Notes: generated from the letters alone by a model not told the origin. A stretch of DNA of 64,000 bases from Neckera pumila (GCA_963969595.1 OZ018409.1:24255282-24319281), one strand, 5' to 3'. Shown: positions 45,343-58,293, numbered from the stretch's first letter. Program-made: numbers and translations.

Positions 45343-45975
45343 ATTTTAAACAAAAGCTAAAGAGTCGCATGTCCAGATCTTTTTGGTAAACACTTGGAGA
45401 AAGTAAAAATTTGGAGAAATGTCTTGTTCAGCTGGCGGCAGATAGTAAAAGACGACTGAAAGGAACTGAAGAACAAATCCTTGTGTCCTTGAGATCCCTA
45501 GTGTCTGTGAATGGTGATATTATCGAATCAGGTCTATTTTGTACTGTGGAATAAGCTTAATGGTTGTTGGGCATACTCACCTTTCATTTTTATTGTGGCT
45601 CAAAGAAAGCTCACCAACCAGTGAATATGCAATTAACAGACAGTAAATACCACCTACCTTGAAGTTATCAGATTATAATGCCGGCAGCTTAACTTCATTA
45701 ACCCCTAAAATTTCTTTGAAATTTTTGAGCCTCCAAAAACAAAGAAAATGGTCATTTAATTTTGTATCAAGTTTTTTCAATGAATTTTTTTTCAAGCCTA
45801 TGGACAATTGTAATCGTAAGATCTTAACCTCAACTTGACATTGTTCTTTTCCAAAAAAGATCTCAATCATGTAGAGTACATACAAAAAATTTCAAACTCA
45901 AATTCTCTATCATTTGGGAGATCTACAAGCTCAAAAGAGAAGGTCTTTTTCTTTTTCTTTTTTTTCTTCTCTTTT
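45343..45975. other. Intergenic DNA with a solo TTAA-family left end
   Basis: TTAACCCCTAAAATTT at 45698 looks like a left end, but the similarity to other copies stops soon after. A minus-strand 70-codon frame (45673-45885) overlaps it without a motif. Confidence 0.4.
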
Positions 45976-46908
45976 TTAACCCCTAAAGTTCCTTGACTAT
46001 GTTCTCACCAAAAATGCTCCAAAATTGCTATTTCTAGCACAAGTACCAAATTTTTGAAAAAATATCATTTTTGGACACATAAAATCGTAGGATCTTTTAG
46101 TACTCTGGTTTGGGAATGTGTGGAAAAAATTTCAGAAATTTCCATTGTGTAGATTGGAAGATATTAGCATTTGAAGTGGCAAAAGTCCATTTTTTGGCCC
46201 TGCAAAAAACTGGACAGGTGCACTTCACAAGGTCAAATTATTATGAAAAAAATTCTAAAATGCTTGTACTTCTTTGGATTCATTCTTCAAAGCAAGTTGT
46301 CTACATGCTTAAAAATTTTCAGATTATTTGCAATTGTACAACATATAGGAAAAAAATAGTAAATAGAAAGAAGTAGAAATTGGTTCAAAACACTAAATTG
46401 TTAATAAGTTAATTATGGAATTGAAAAATGCCAATTCCAATGGTTGCAATGTTGTAATAAACAATCTACATCCTACAATTTTATTTTATTTTTAAAATAT
46501 TGAAAATTGAGTGAAATAAACAACTTCAAAGTTTGTTTTAGAGTAGACAATCCGTAACTGCCCGCAAACTAAAAATCCTTGTAACGTTTGACTCATTGAT
46601 CAAAATGGAATGATTCAAAGCTTTCCATGTGTATATAAACCCTAAACCAATTTCAAATTTTTATTTTTGAAAAAAGTGATTTTTCCTAATTTGCCCAAAC
46701 TGCCCGGTTACAAAAAAAAAGTAATATATTAGGCCATAACTTTTGACTTGTATTTCCAAATGTCATGAAAGCTAGTGCATATGAAAGATATTCCTTGTCT
46801 CCACCTTCTATAAAAAATTCAGCCCAAAATATGCAAATTTCTAGTCACACGTACTTGCCCAAAATTTCTATGTTGCCAAAAAATGCATGTTAGTCCTTTA
46901 GGGGTTAA
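45976..46908 (+). mobile_element. TTAA-bounded element, copy 5 (best preserved)
   Basis: The ends are a perfect inverted pair, TTAACCCCTAAAG and CTTTAGGGGTTAA (45976-45988, 46896-46908); 933 bp. The interior is collinear with 5290-6358. No direct repeat other than TTAA flanks it. It carries an 88-codon frame (46110-46376) shared with other copies. It contains no transposase and is therefore non-autonomous. Confidence 0.78.
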
Positions 46909-48110
46909 CGATTTTACTCAGTGCTTGTAGGTATTCCAACTTCAAAATTCAATGCTACTTAGATGTATTTTGAATTTAGTTTGTATCTCTTAGTATGATG
47001 TAAATGATATGGTTGGAAACTAGCATACCAGACATTGAAATTTGAATTCACTTTGTAAAAAAACTTTTAGACCTTGCATTACCTTTATCCCTTTGAAAAG
47101 AGAAAACATCAGCAAAAACATCAATAATTTCATAAAAAATTCAAAATCGCCTTTTTCTTCAATCCAAACAGAGGAGAATTGCAATGCAACTACAAAAAGT
47201 TATAGGAGAAAAAATTGAAAAAAAGTTATTAAATGCAATTTTTATAGCCTAAGAGATGATTTTGCATGACATGCCCACAAGGAAGAATGTCCTCATTCAA
47301 GTGTCAAAAATTGCCTAAGTGGCAAATCCTCACAAGTCCTTCAGTAATTGCATAAAAAAAAAATGGATACAAACTCACATGTCCATGCAAATTATACTTT
47401 TGGATTTGCATAAAAAAAGTGCATCTAGACTACTATAAATTGCACACACAACTAAGTCAAAAGTCGAATTACAACAGCTGAAAAAATACAATGTTAAATC
47501 CCTCTTCTATTTAGGATTTGCAAAGATTAGTAACATAATACATTACATGATTAATACACATATAATATATGCCAAGAAAATACTCCAAGGAGAGTTAAAA
47601 CTAGTAGTCTTTAAAAAATTGGGCCAAAAAAATTATTTTTGAAATCCAAACACTACAATTATTGCAATCTGTACAACTTAATTTTTTTTTTAAAACTCCA
47701 CACATTTCCATAGTAGCCTAGCATCATTTTGAATTGTTGAAGTTTGCCCCAAAAATATTGTTTCCACTTAATTCAATGTACAAAAATGATAGTTTTTAAC
47801 CATATATGCATGAAATGTACATTAGATTCTTAGGAACCAAATTCAAGACATTTTAGCTGTACTTTATTTTATATAGGATAGTACATTGGAGAAGTAGTAT
47901 ACGTATGTAGCATATTTTAGCACTTTTGACTTTTTGTTTTGAAAACTTGACTTGACATTCAAAATAACATGTGATATCACTTCCACAAATAAAAAAATAA
48001 AAAATTCAATAATGCGTGGTGGAAAAATGAAGCATTTAGGGTAATCGTTAAAATTTGAAGTTTGACTTTATGGTCAGAATTTATACCTATGCATGGTTAA
48101 GGATATGACA
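46909..48110. other. AT-rich DNA, no gene recognised
   Basis: No frame above 60 codons and no terminal repeats are seen. Confidence 0.35.
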
Positions 48111-48113
48111 TAA

Positions 48114-48509
48114 GAGCATCGCCACTTGTTTCATGGGGAAGCTCCTTGGCTTGGGCTTGGGCGTGGCCGCCCAAGAAAAGTTGGCCTACCATAGACCTGG
48201 CCAAGGACAAAAGAAGACTCGGTCACTCCATAATGAACTCTTCAAACACTATCTCCGTGTCCTTGCCATGCTTTGATCCGGGCTTGATCTTGTCGAGTTT
48301 GTTGGTTTATGGGCCATTTTAAATTTTTTTTAATCAATTAGCATTTTGGTTGGCTTTTTATTATGACAAGTCATTAATGCATGAGTTTATCTTGTTTTGG
48401 CGTGTTTGCTTTCCTGTGAATGAATGGGAAATGGAAGCAACCCGGGAACTCACCCAACACGGGCCATCCCATTTCACAGCCTCATTTTGGGGATTGGGTG
48501 GAGAAGCTC
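48114..48509. mobile_element. Tourist-like MITE (GCATCGCCAC subfamily), copy 2
   Basis: The ends GAGCATCGCCACTTG and GGGTGGAGAAGCTC are flanked by TAA (48111-48113, 48510-48512). It is homologous to 35085-35493. The frames crossing it are incidental. Confidence 0.8.
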
Positions 48510-48512
48510 TAA

Positions 48513-50234
48513 AAAGTTTGAACAATGGGTGAATATTAACATGTCCGTACATGCCAAAACCAAGTTTTTTCAATACTTAAGCTTGAAAATTCCTATAAGC
48601 ATCTATAAGTCAAAGAGCATAATTATGTCTCACTTCAAAAACTAACTTTATTGCTACAAAAAATGATCCTTAAAAAATAATTACCATAAAAAACACCCCT
48701 AGATATTTCCCTTTAATTAGGGGTATTAAAATTCTAAATTTAAAAGGAATGGACTAAAATAAGAATTTTTGTTGTTGCCACTTTAAGACCAGTCAGAACA
48801 ATGGCAAACCATTCAAAAAGAAAATATTGCATTGCATGGAAGCTTCCATGTACAAACCTATAAGGGTTCAAAACCTATATGTTGTAAGGTAGGAGTACCT
48901 CAATGTAACACCAAATGTTTATAAACTCCTAAAAAATGCCCTAAAGCAAGGCAAAGATTGTAGGCAAAGTAGAGAGGTGGTGTTCCAAAAAGTAGTCACG
49001 GTCATGAGGGCGTTTTTTGCATTGGCCAATTTCCTGCGCATGATACAAGCTTACATTTTGTTGCTTTTGGGTATTTCCATGACTGCTTTTGTGTTAGTCT
49101 ATGTTTCATAGTAGGTGCATCTATGCAATTCTTTCAAAAAAATTGTATTATATTTATGCAAAGTTAGAAAAATACAAAACCAATTTTGTTGGTTTTCCTA
49201 CTAATTTCTATCAAGCACACATCATTTGTTTTTGCAAACACCTTCCAAATCAATGGATCCACAATATGTGTCACATTTAAGTACTTCTATTTCAGTATCC
49301 ACACATATTTGAATTGTATGATTCTACTCCAATTATAATCATTTTTTGCTGGAATAAAAGAATAAATAGGATTTGTTGTGAAAATGAAATGCAATAAAGT
49401 GGGAAAAATCAAATTTTATAATTCATTTTAATGTGTGACAACTTGACTTGGCAACTAAGGGCCTACCTTTAGATGGGCAAAAAAAGCACTACAAGACAAG
49501 AAGATCCCACCAATTGATTTGCCGGCATCAGTGAGCGAAAAAGAAGGAATTTGTGTTTCACTGATCATTGGTGGACAATACTATTGGTGAGGATTGGTCT
49601 ACCTTGAAGGAATCAATACATGTGCTATTCTTACTCGCTCTCTCTCCACCCATTGGGTCTGCATGGAAGGACAATTGCTTGAGCAGACCTTATAGCTCCC
49701 CTTGCCAAGTTTGCCCGCCTGACTCATATAGAAGGAGGCCCTAAGTATTCATCCATAATAACCCAAGCAACCATTTTCTAGTCCACTACCCTCTTTTTTG
49801 AGTAGGCCATTTTCAAACTTTCATTTTTTTTTAAATAAAAATTATTTCTAGAAAATAGTCTACATTATGAATCCAATGTCTGTAGTTTCATCAAATTTTG
49901 AGTCAAAACTCCGCCTTGTGAAAATTTTAGAAGTGGAGTGGCATAGTGTAGTTCACAATTCATTTTTTGGTGTTTGTTTTGGATATGCACTAAAAAGTCA
50001 ACCAACCAATGCAATTATTGCCCTCCTCAAGAAGATAGATCCACCTCAAAACAAGCAAATCTAAGGAGCTCAAGGAGAAGACAAGTGTCTTGTTCTTGTT
50101 TTTCTTACAAACACTAAGTTACACTCAACTTAGTGACCATCATGCATTGCAAGCTCCACCATCAAAATTGAAAAATGCTTGGAATGTCGAAAAAATTTGG
50201 ATGGTCATTTCCAACCATTAGATGACATTTCAAG
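48513..50234. other. AT-rich DNA, no gene recognised
   Basis: Only short frames are present (largest 65 codons at 49867-50064), without motif. Confidence 0.35.
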
Positions 50235-50517
50235 CATTAGGAGATTGTGAGTTCCCGGAGAGTTCCCTATGTTTCTAAACTATGGTCCAAATGCAGCTGC
50301 AGCAGTTGGCAAATGTGGCACGGACTATGCCACATCATTTTTGAAAAAAAATAAAAACTTTTTTTTGCTTATAATGATATTTGGAAAAATAAAACTAAAA
50401 AAAAATTAAAAAAATTAAAATTAAATTATGACAAATTGTACTGTTGTTCACAGAATCTGGTCAGATTGGGGAACGAGCTTAAAAAGGGCTTCTAATGCCC
50501 CCAAATGTCATCTAATG
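50235..50517 (+). mobile_element. CATTAGAAGAG MITE, copy 3 (diverged)
   Basis: The left end CATTAGGAGATTGTGAGTTC and right end AAATGTCATCTAATG match the family. Internal landmarks are GTGGCACGGACTATGCC and GGTCAGATTGGGGAACGAGC. Confidence 0.65.
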
Positions 50518-51935
50518 TTTTCACAGATGGCTTCTAATACATGTCTAAAATTTAATCTCATTTTTTCATAATTAAACACATCAAATTGAATTTTATATGA
50601 ATTTAAAAAAAAAATCTTTATAAAAATTATAATAAGATATATTTTTTTGCAAAATTGTTGGTACCATTTTAATGGATGACATCTTGAAAGTCTGAAAATC
50701 CTAAAAATTACAAAATGCTTAAATAGAAGGAATTTTAAAGAAAAATAGAAATAATAGTGACAAACATCATGGTGTAATTGATGTTGTCTTTCAACTCACA
50801 CCTAGAGAAGTTCAATAGAAAAAGTTCAAAAATGGTGTATTTTGAATTTTCAAAATGCTATCTCCAAAGTGTCACAAACTTTACAATTTGAAAAAATTGA
50901 AAAAACTCAAATGGAATAAAAAGTAGATTATTGAAGCTACATTTTCTTAGTTAAGCTTGAAAACATTTCAAATTAAGAAATATGTGAAAATGCAGATTTT
51001 GACTTTCAAAATGCCCATAGGGCTTGTAATGTCTTTTGAAGGTTAAAGGTGTTTTCAAGCTATGGATCCGCTCCAAAATGCAATCATAAATTGACAATTT
51101 TGCAAAATTTTGAACTTAAGGATTTCCTTCTATTTTTTGGATTTGCATTTTCTCAAGCCTTCATTAAAAAGATATGTATATATTAGTATTTTATTTCCCA
51201 AGATAGTTTGGACATCCTATTTTTGGAATTTCATATCCAAACTAATGCATTTAAAACATGTCACACGCACTACAATTTTTTTTGGGAAAAAATGACTGCC
51301 AAAAAGTTTTGGACATAAACGGCTGCAAAATGACTCAAGGTCCTGGAGTCATTGTGGTCAAGTTGTTTAGCTAAACAACTACAGTTTTATCATCACCATC
51401 CGTTTCTACCTTAGAGTAAGAGAAAAGAAAAGAAAAAAAGAGAAAAGAAAAGAAAAAAAGAGAAAAGAAATGGGTGAAGTGATGAAGAAAGTTGGGCTTA
51501 AACAAAAGTCTTTAGAGCTACCATATGGAAAGCGAGACCCTTGAAACATTTGACGTGGACATCCACATGGCCAGTCATTCTTTAGTCATTCTGAAGTTAT
51601 GACTGACCTATGATGAATCTGACGTGGATGGCCACGTAGGAAGTCGTTCCTGAGTCCTTGAAAAGTCATTTTGTATTTGCTGAGGAGTGAAACTTGTTTA
51701 TGGTTTAGGTGACCTTGCCGCTGACGTCTCTAGTCATTTTGAATGGAAATGTGGGGTTCATTATTTGAGGAGTAGGCACTATGAAGTCGCATATCAATAC
51801 ATTCAAAATTTCACAACAATATACCATACACAATATGCCATACATCATATACCATGTATGATACACCATATACAATACACCATACATTGTAGTTGGCACA
51901 TGTGTCACATGGCTTTCAAAGCCACTTAGTGTATG
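50518..51935. other. AT-rich DNA with simple repeats
   Basis: A ~20-bp AGAGAAAAGAAAAGAAAAAA unit is repeated at 51417-51468. An ATACACCATATACA-type degenerate repeat lies at 51823-51892. No gene is seen. Confidence 0.5.
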
Positions 51936-52123
51936 AGTATGAAGAAATGAAATAACAAGCCTTTTGTACAAGTGGGATGGTAGGAGGCAAGACAAATGAT
52001 GTGGGATATATAAGACGCAGGAATTGTGTTTCAAATAATATTTCAAGTCTCATTTAGGCATGTTACATTAGATTTTTTCAAAAACCTTTGAACTACTTTT
52101 GAACTTTCAAGGTATCTTCAAAT

Positions 52124-52207
52124 TTACTTAAGAACTTACTTAAAAGACGTTACTTAAAAGACGTGATGTCTAGGACACTACTTAAAACACCCCTTTCTCT
52201 TGTAGTG
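52124..52207 (+). mobile_element. Half copy of the CACTACAAGAGAA palindromic element
   Basis: TTACTTAAAAGACGTGATGT through CACCCCTTTCTCTTGTAGTG is identical in order to the right half of 58119-58281. The left half is missing. Confidence 0.75.
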
Positions 52208-52600
52208 AATATTTCAAGAGGTCTAACCTCCCCAAATTAATTTCCAGCGGACTAGGACAAAGATGGAGCAGATGATTTGGGAGGTCACAGTGATCATAAA
52301 CGGACAATGTGGTACAAAACTTCTCTGTTGCTTGATAGATTTCTAAAGAAGTCCAACAAATTTCTTTGCAAGTTTGATAACATTTGGCTTAGGACCCCAT
52401 TTTTGGCTCTTGCCAAGGTAGAGCCATCACATGGCATTTTAGGAAACCCACTTGTGGGTCCTTTATGTAAAAATGTATTTTATTGAGTTGTTGAGATGTA
52501 CTTTGGTTGCTTTCTCCAGGGTGAGCCCTTGGCTTTCTGCTGTTTGTTCTCAGTAATTTTTTGGAATAAACTCTAGGTTTAAAAAAAAAATTATTAACAC
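52208..52600 (+). other. Possible truncated retroposon with A-tail
   Basis: It ends in a run of ten A residues (52581-52590) after TGGAATAAACTCTAGGTTT. No protein motif is seen and the left border is unknown. Confidence 0.3.
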
Positions 52601-53785
52601 GATAGCTCCTTCGATTCATAGAGATATTGTGTGGAGAATTTGAGTTAATCAAGTCAAGAAAGGAAAAAGATGTTTACTAAATCTCTTGTTTTTAGGACCC
52701 ATTCATTCTATTCAATTTGATCCAAGGAAATGGAAGTGGTCTAATGGCAAATCCTTCATGGATTATATGGCTGCCATTGGTCGCAAGTTACTTTTGAACT
52801 CCACTTAGCTGAAGTGTCCCATAGCAGGGAAATGGCTTGGCCTTCTCAGATTTGTATGTCCCATGCTGGAGGGAGATCTGAATCAAAGACCACCCTCATA
52901 AAGATGCGGCCTTTATCTGGTCTATCTGGCACAACGCCGTTGTTGTTAACTCTTGGCAGGCCCAAATTGCCCCAGGAATTGATGTGAATTGTGTTTGTTG
53001 CAATTTCGGTGCTGTAGAGACCTCTCTCCACAGGTTTTTTGAGTGCTCAGGATGCCAAGAAATTTGGGATTACGCACTATCAATGATTCATCATATCCGT
53101 GGCACGTCCCCAGCTTTAGGCCCTCGTCGCAGACTGAGTGCCATCCAATGTATTTTTGGGACCTCTATCCCTAGATTGTTCCACAGAATTCACACGATTT
53201 GGTTTATTGTTTGCGGAGCTGCCCTGTGGCTATCAGTAATGTTGGATATGTGTAATCATATGGTCTTTGCCTAGGATTGTTGGCCTACCATCCTTCTTCA
53301 CACTACTCTTTGGAACGCCCTCCTTAACTCAGGACGTGCTGTTGCCTTTAAGATAGACATAGCTTCCAGGCATAGACCTTAGCATTATAATAGGATTTTG
53401 TCCAAACAAGTACCCCCCTAGTACTTGGTTGCAATCTCCGGTTCTTGCTACTAGAATAGGTTATCCTATTAGGTGGAACAAAGAGGACCCCTTTTGTTTG
53501 TTCTCCTAATTTCTTAGTTCTTTCTTTTTGTTGCCTTCCGCTCTTCATTTGCTCATCTTCTCTTCATTTGTACAGCCTCTGGCTTGGCAGTTACTTCGTT
53601 CCTTTTTTTTTTTTCAAAGAGACAGTGGCCAACTAATTAAAAAACACAAATAAAGTACATTCAATCCGCCTCAAGCGACCAATCTAACCTAGGAGGGGGG
53701 CTACTTTGTTCCTTTTTAATACAATGGTTTTCATTTGTTATCAAAATAATAATAATAATAATAACAATAATAATAATAATAATTT
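52601..53785 (+). pseudogene. Non-LTR (LINE) retrotransposon remnant, C-terminal end
   Basis: Pieces of one polyprotein are visible in shifted frames: DPRKWKWSNGKSFMDYMAAI (about 52721-52780), then DAAFIWSIWHNAVVVNSWQA (about 52901-52960) running into a zinc-binding reverse-transcriptase tail with CVCC, ETSLHRFFECS and W (52993-53070). The frame ends at 53274. This C-x2-C ... H-x3-4-C pattern is the zf-RVT domain found at the C-terminus of plant LINE reverse transcriptases. The polymerase core is absent and frames are broken, so the copy is dead. The 3' tail is (AAT)n at 53743-53781. Confidence 0.75.
53610..53699 (-). mobile_element. Tiny (~90 bp) retroposon, copy 1, inside the LINE 3' region
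   Basis: On the minus strand it ends CACTGTCTCTTTG plus an A-run. It is flanked by TTACTTCGTTCCTTTTT and CTACTTTGTTCCTTTTT, a 17-bp target duplication with two differences. The same tail occurs at 63089-63180. Confidence 0.65.
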
Positions 53786-54137
53786 CCAGCTCTTAATTAA
53801 GTGCTTTATTGACCTCGTGCCTTAAAAGAAGTCAACTGAACTGAATGTTGGTAAGTTAGTGTGGCACACAGTAAGCTTAACTTGATATAAGTGGTGTAGA
53901 CTGGATGCTGATTTATTATGCCTCTGATAAATGTTTACTTCAAGAAAGCAAGTTGGATTATCTCCATGTAACTATTTTACAAGGATGGTTGAATTAACAA
54001 GATTGTCTTTCAATGAAGTTAATTCAACGATAGACCATCATTTACTTAATTGATCATGAGTGGAGACATGTCCCATCTCCATTTCTGCTGTCTCGTCTAA
54101 GTTAACCTTCCAGGAGAGGAGAGGACAGCCTTTTTAT
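53786..54137. other. Intergenic DNA, no gene recognised
   Basis: No repeat ends and no frame of note. Confidence 0.35.
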
Positions 54138-54580
54138 TAAGGTAAAAGACCCCATTGCGGTCAGAATTTGGAGTGTGCCCTCATCCCATTGCTCAAATTT
54201 TTCAAATTTTTTTTCACACGAAGATAAGTGTGAGAGACAGTGTGGAAATCTGAAATTATATTTTTTGGACCAAGTATGAATTAGTTCTGAACTTTTGAGT
54301 GATCATCCCATAGGGGTCTGTAGGCTACCTCATGACCAACAAAATCTGAATCCAGTATGGTCATCTTCCTACCCATTGCAGTCACAACATATTCAAATAT
54401 AGAAGACCTAAAAAATCAGTTTTTACAAAGAATTTTACACTGAGAGTTGGAAGTACCTATGCAGGTCACTAATTACTCCATAACTACCTTGTAAGGCATT
54501 GATTGTGGTCTGAAAAACCACAATGGGTCATTAGGTGTCCATCATGGGCCATTTGACTGCAATGGGGTCTTTTACCTTCA
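54138..54580. mobile_element. TAAGGTA-type element (subfamily C, copy 2)
   Basis: The ends TAAGGTAAAAGACCCCATTG and CAATGGGGTCTTTTACCTT are inverted over about 25 bp, with GGTCAGA / TGACTGC inside. It is related to 27766-28213. Confidence 0.78.
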
Positions 54581-54974
54581 TGTTGGTACCTAAAAACCTA
54601 CTTTGGAAAGAAGAGGAGGCCAATTTTTAATTTTTAATTTTTAAAAACTTGGAGTATATTCCAAAAAGATAACCAAGAGCAAAGGGTAGGAAGCCAAGGA
54701 TAGAGCCCTAGAGACCAAATCCACAATGCTAAATTACACAATGGACTCACAAGTGGGTTTCATAACCTGTAAATCACTCCCAAGAAATTGCCCACTCATT
54801 TTCTTGGAGGGCTCTCGGCCGCAATGAGTCCGTAATGCCCAACTATGCGAGCAAACCTGTAGTGCTAAATTACACAATAGATTTCCATCCAACAGGGTTT
54901 CTCATCCCAAATAAAATTCATCCAATTTCAACTTTTTGCTCGTCATTTACGTAGGGCAATGCCGCTTGATGTAG
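54581..54974. other. Intergenic DNA, no gene recognised
   Basis: Short direct repeats GTAGGGCAATGCC / GTAGGGCATTGCC occur at about 54952-54984, next to the following element. Confidence 0.35.
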
Positions 54975-54979
54975 GGCAT

Positions 54980-55872
54980 TGCCCTATACTAAAGGCCCAT
55001 TGTTTTTTTGTGGGACAAATGAAATTTTGGGCAGGTACCTACGGGCTGCATTTTTGTCTTTATTTTTTGAAACTTTTTTTGAAGATAGAAAAAATTATTA
55101 GCTTCATAGGAATATTACTATTTTTTCAATCGGTGCCCGAGAAGAAAAGTTATGTCAAAATAAGCTCAAAACAATGGAGAGGGGGCAACAAAAAAAAAAT
55201 TTCAAAGATTTTCTTATAGATTTTATTTTTTGTCTACTTAGAAAGCTTTGTTTCATTCCATTTGGATTTGTTATGAGAAAGTTATGGACAATCTCGTTTT
55301 TAGGGCAATTAGAGCATCTTCTTGAAAAAACAACTTGTAGGATCATTTCTAAATGCAACTCTTACAATTTTTCTTAAAAAAAGCTCTACATGGTTTAGTT
55401 TTTTTGCTATAACAATCTCACCATTGGTATTCGTGCATTTTAATTCAATTTTAGAGATATAAATCATTTAGATTTTCCTTCTATCTCGTTCCTACTTCTA
55501 CTTAACAATTTTTTAAAGTATGAAAAAAAAATTTGAATTATTTTTTCTAGACTCTCAACTCAATTCTCTTCCATAAACATTAAAAGCTCAAAACTTTGGA
55601 GTCCAAAAAATTATAGTTAAGAAAGTTCAAAGTCAAATAATCTAGCCCTGACATGTGCTGAATTTTATTTATTTTTCACTTTAAACACAAATATCTTTCA
55701 ATTTGTGTTGTCAAAAATCCTAATTTTTTTTCCACACATTCTTATACTAGTTAGGTGTACAATCCTATGGTTAGATGTAGAAAAAAAAATTTAGTTTTTT
55801 AACTCTTTGCTAGAGAAGTGGCAGTTTTGAGCGTTCTTTGGCAGAAAATAGGCCTTGGGCCTTTGGGGTTAA
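54980..55872 (-). mobile_element. TTAA-family element in reverse orientation
   Basis: The right side reads TAACCATAGG-like sequence in complement, then GGCCTTGGGCCTTTGGGGTT with TTAA at 55869-55872. The left side (TACTAAAGGCCC, TTTTGGGCAGG, CGGTGCCCGAGAAGAAAAGT) is the complement of the right part of 12963-14176. The left TTAA is no longer readable. Confidence 0.55.
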
Positions 55873-57157
55873 AGTGCAAGGTGATGACCCTCTCATGTTG
55901 CAAACCAAAGAACAAGATACAAAGCCAAGTGCTATCATAATTTCAGAGAAACTTGTGAGACTTGCTTGGAAACCTATCACATAGGATGTTTGTGCAGGGC
56001 CGTGCAGCCCTAGTCCAAAGTCATTTTCCAAATCAACTGCTCCAAATTAGTCTAAGACCGTGCTTCATGATTAAAGACCATGTCTTTCTCTCCAGCCAGC
56101 TCGGCCAAACTACTGAGGTCTAGAGCAAGGACCAAATCACAATCCTAGTCCAAAGTTGAGTCTTAAGCCCAGGAGGCTTTGTTACTAGATAAGGTTGGAC
56201 TAGCAACCATCAATTATTGGAACAACCTGTGAGAAGCAAAGGATGAAAAGCGCAAACACCCACACCAATTGGCTCAGGGTGCATTCAACAAATCTATGGA
56301 GGAGGCCAAAAAAATTCTTAGACATACGGCTCTATTTTTTACTACAATAAAATTTCTTTATTTTGGCATTTAAAGTTTAGGATAATTTTTCGTAAATCCT
56401 AAAAGGTTTGGTAGTATTGATTTGTACTAAAAAGAGAAGAATTATTGTCATTTCTTTGAATTTGTTCTATTTTTGATGTGGCAACCATCCTTCTGGTTGG
56501 CTGAAAGTTTCAATCCACGATGCTCACATTAAACAAGAAACCATGGACCACAATCTACTACTCAACTTCAAAAGTTTGTACAAAAGTGAAATTTAACTCA
56601 AAATTTGACTAAAATTGGTGCTATTGGATTCATAACTAACTTTATTTTTTAGGAATGGTTTTAATTCTATCTAAATATATGAAACCCTAATGGAATAGAA
56701 GATAGAAGTGGGTGGGTGGATCCTTCTTTTATTAAGACTTTTGTTAGAGGAAAATTATGTAGCTGAGTTTTGGAAATTGCTTAGTTTGCTTTATTGTTTT
56801 TATATTACAAATTTATCTGGGTGTACACTTTCTATATTTTCCAAAAATACAAAAGCACACCTTTTTTTCCAAAATTTATTAGTCTAGTTTAGTGCAAATT
56901 TTCTCTAGTTGACAATATATTGCTATATAAAAATTCTATTTTTAGACATACTAGATTTGAACTTAAAATTGTCTTCTTACTTCCAAATTTTCACCCATTC
57001 AATTTTTTCCATCTAATCTACTATCTTCATCTAGTTTCAACTAAATACCATATTGTTGCTTGTTGTTCTAACTCTATTAAAAATTTATAGAAAATCCTCG
57101 GTTCAAGATTAGGGTGATGTCTTGTTTTCAATTAGAATACAATGTCAACTTGTTTCA
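55873..57157. other. Intergenic DNA, no gene recognised
   Basis: No gene or terminal repeat was identified. Confidence 0.35.
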
Positions 57158-57536
57158 GAGCATCTCCACTCTTTCATTGAGAATAGGCCTGGCTTGGTCA
57201 ATGACGAGCCCAACCTCCCAAATGTCCCTCATTGCAAACACAACTAAGGAAAAAAATCGTTTAACTGTTGGAAATGAGCCTTCAACCTTCCACTTTTGTA
57301 GGCCCTCTCATCTCTTCACCAAGCTTGGATTTTTTTTGTCTATCTAAGCTTATATCTTTTTAAAGACTTTTTGAAATGTTTAAAAAATTTAGCAGCTTCT
57401 AGTAATGAAAGTGCAAAGCTGCTAGAGATATGGAGAAAAATGGTGGAAAATTACTATGTTGGTGGAAATTGAAAGGACAATTGAGCCCGCCAAAAGCCAT
57501 TTGGCAAGGCAGTTTTCTAGTGAAAAAGTAGAGATG
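57158..57536. mobile_element. Worn Tourist-like MITE
   Basis: The left end GAGCATCTCCACTCTTTCAT resembles the family at 48114. The right end AGTAGAGATGTTTA is a degenerate complement. The target duplication is not intact. Confidence 0.45.
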
Positions 57537-57781
57537 TTTACAATGCAGCAACAATAAAAACACATGCTAATAAGTAAACATCTTCAAATCTGTACAAACC
57601 TACAATCATTGGCATGAGTGCAAAATGTTCATGCCCTCCCAAATGTCAATGATCATAAATGCATTCCCAACCCTTAGGTTTAGAAGTAAGAACATAAGAA
57701 CAAATTTATAACAAAAAATAACATTAAACTACTTATTTGAATAATATGGAGTATACTACAACATAGAGCTTGTTAGGTGAA

Positions 57782-58293
57782 TAAAGTAACCACACCTAAG
57801 ATCGACCACTCCTAAAAAACTAACCCATATTCTTGAAGGGAAACTAAACAAGGAGGATATCCAAAATGGTGAGCTTGAAAAGACAAGTTTAAGGTGGTCA
57901 AAATAAATCTTGGCATCACCTACTATACATGACACTTTCAGCTTCCTACACTTTGCATCTTTGAAAGTTTGTAACTAATTCCCAATGCTTCCAAAAATGA
58001 CGGAACCACTTGAATTTTGATTCCTAATCCTTCACCGATGTGCAAAAATAGTTGTTCATTTTCTAAAGCATATCATTTATGCCAAAGAGCTTATTCATGT
58101 GATTTTAGGTGAAGTTACCACTACAAGAGAATGGGGTGTTTTAAGTAGTGTCCTAGACATCACGTCTTTTAAGTAAGTTTTTAAGTAAAAATTTACTAAA
58201 AAGACAATCTTTTTAGTAAAATTTTACTTAAAAGACGTGATGTCTAGGACACTACTTAAAACACCCCTTTCTCTTGTAGTGTATGTTACCTTA
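57782..58293. mobile_element. TAAGGTA-type MITE (subfamily A, copy 3), interrupted
   Basis: It begins TAAAGTAACCACACCTAAG and ends TTAGGTGAAGTTAC ... GTTACCTTA. It is split near its right end by the palindromic element 58119-58281. The Harbinger element begins three bases beyond it. Confidence 0.7.
58119..58281. mobile_element. CACTACAAGAGAA palindromic MITE
   Basis: It is a 163-bp element with nearly full-length inverted symmetry: CACTACAAGAGAATGGGGTG ... CACCCCTTTCTCTTGTAGTG and TGTCCTAGACATCACGTCTT mirrored. Flanks GAAGTTAC and TATGTTAC suggest an imperfect duplication. The end sequence is CACTA-like, but the flank length would not suit CACTA (3 bp), so the class is open. Confidence 0.75.
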
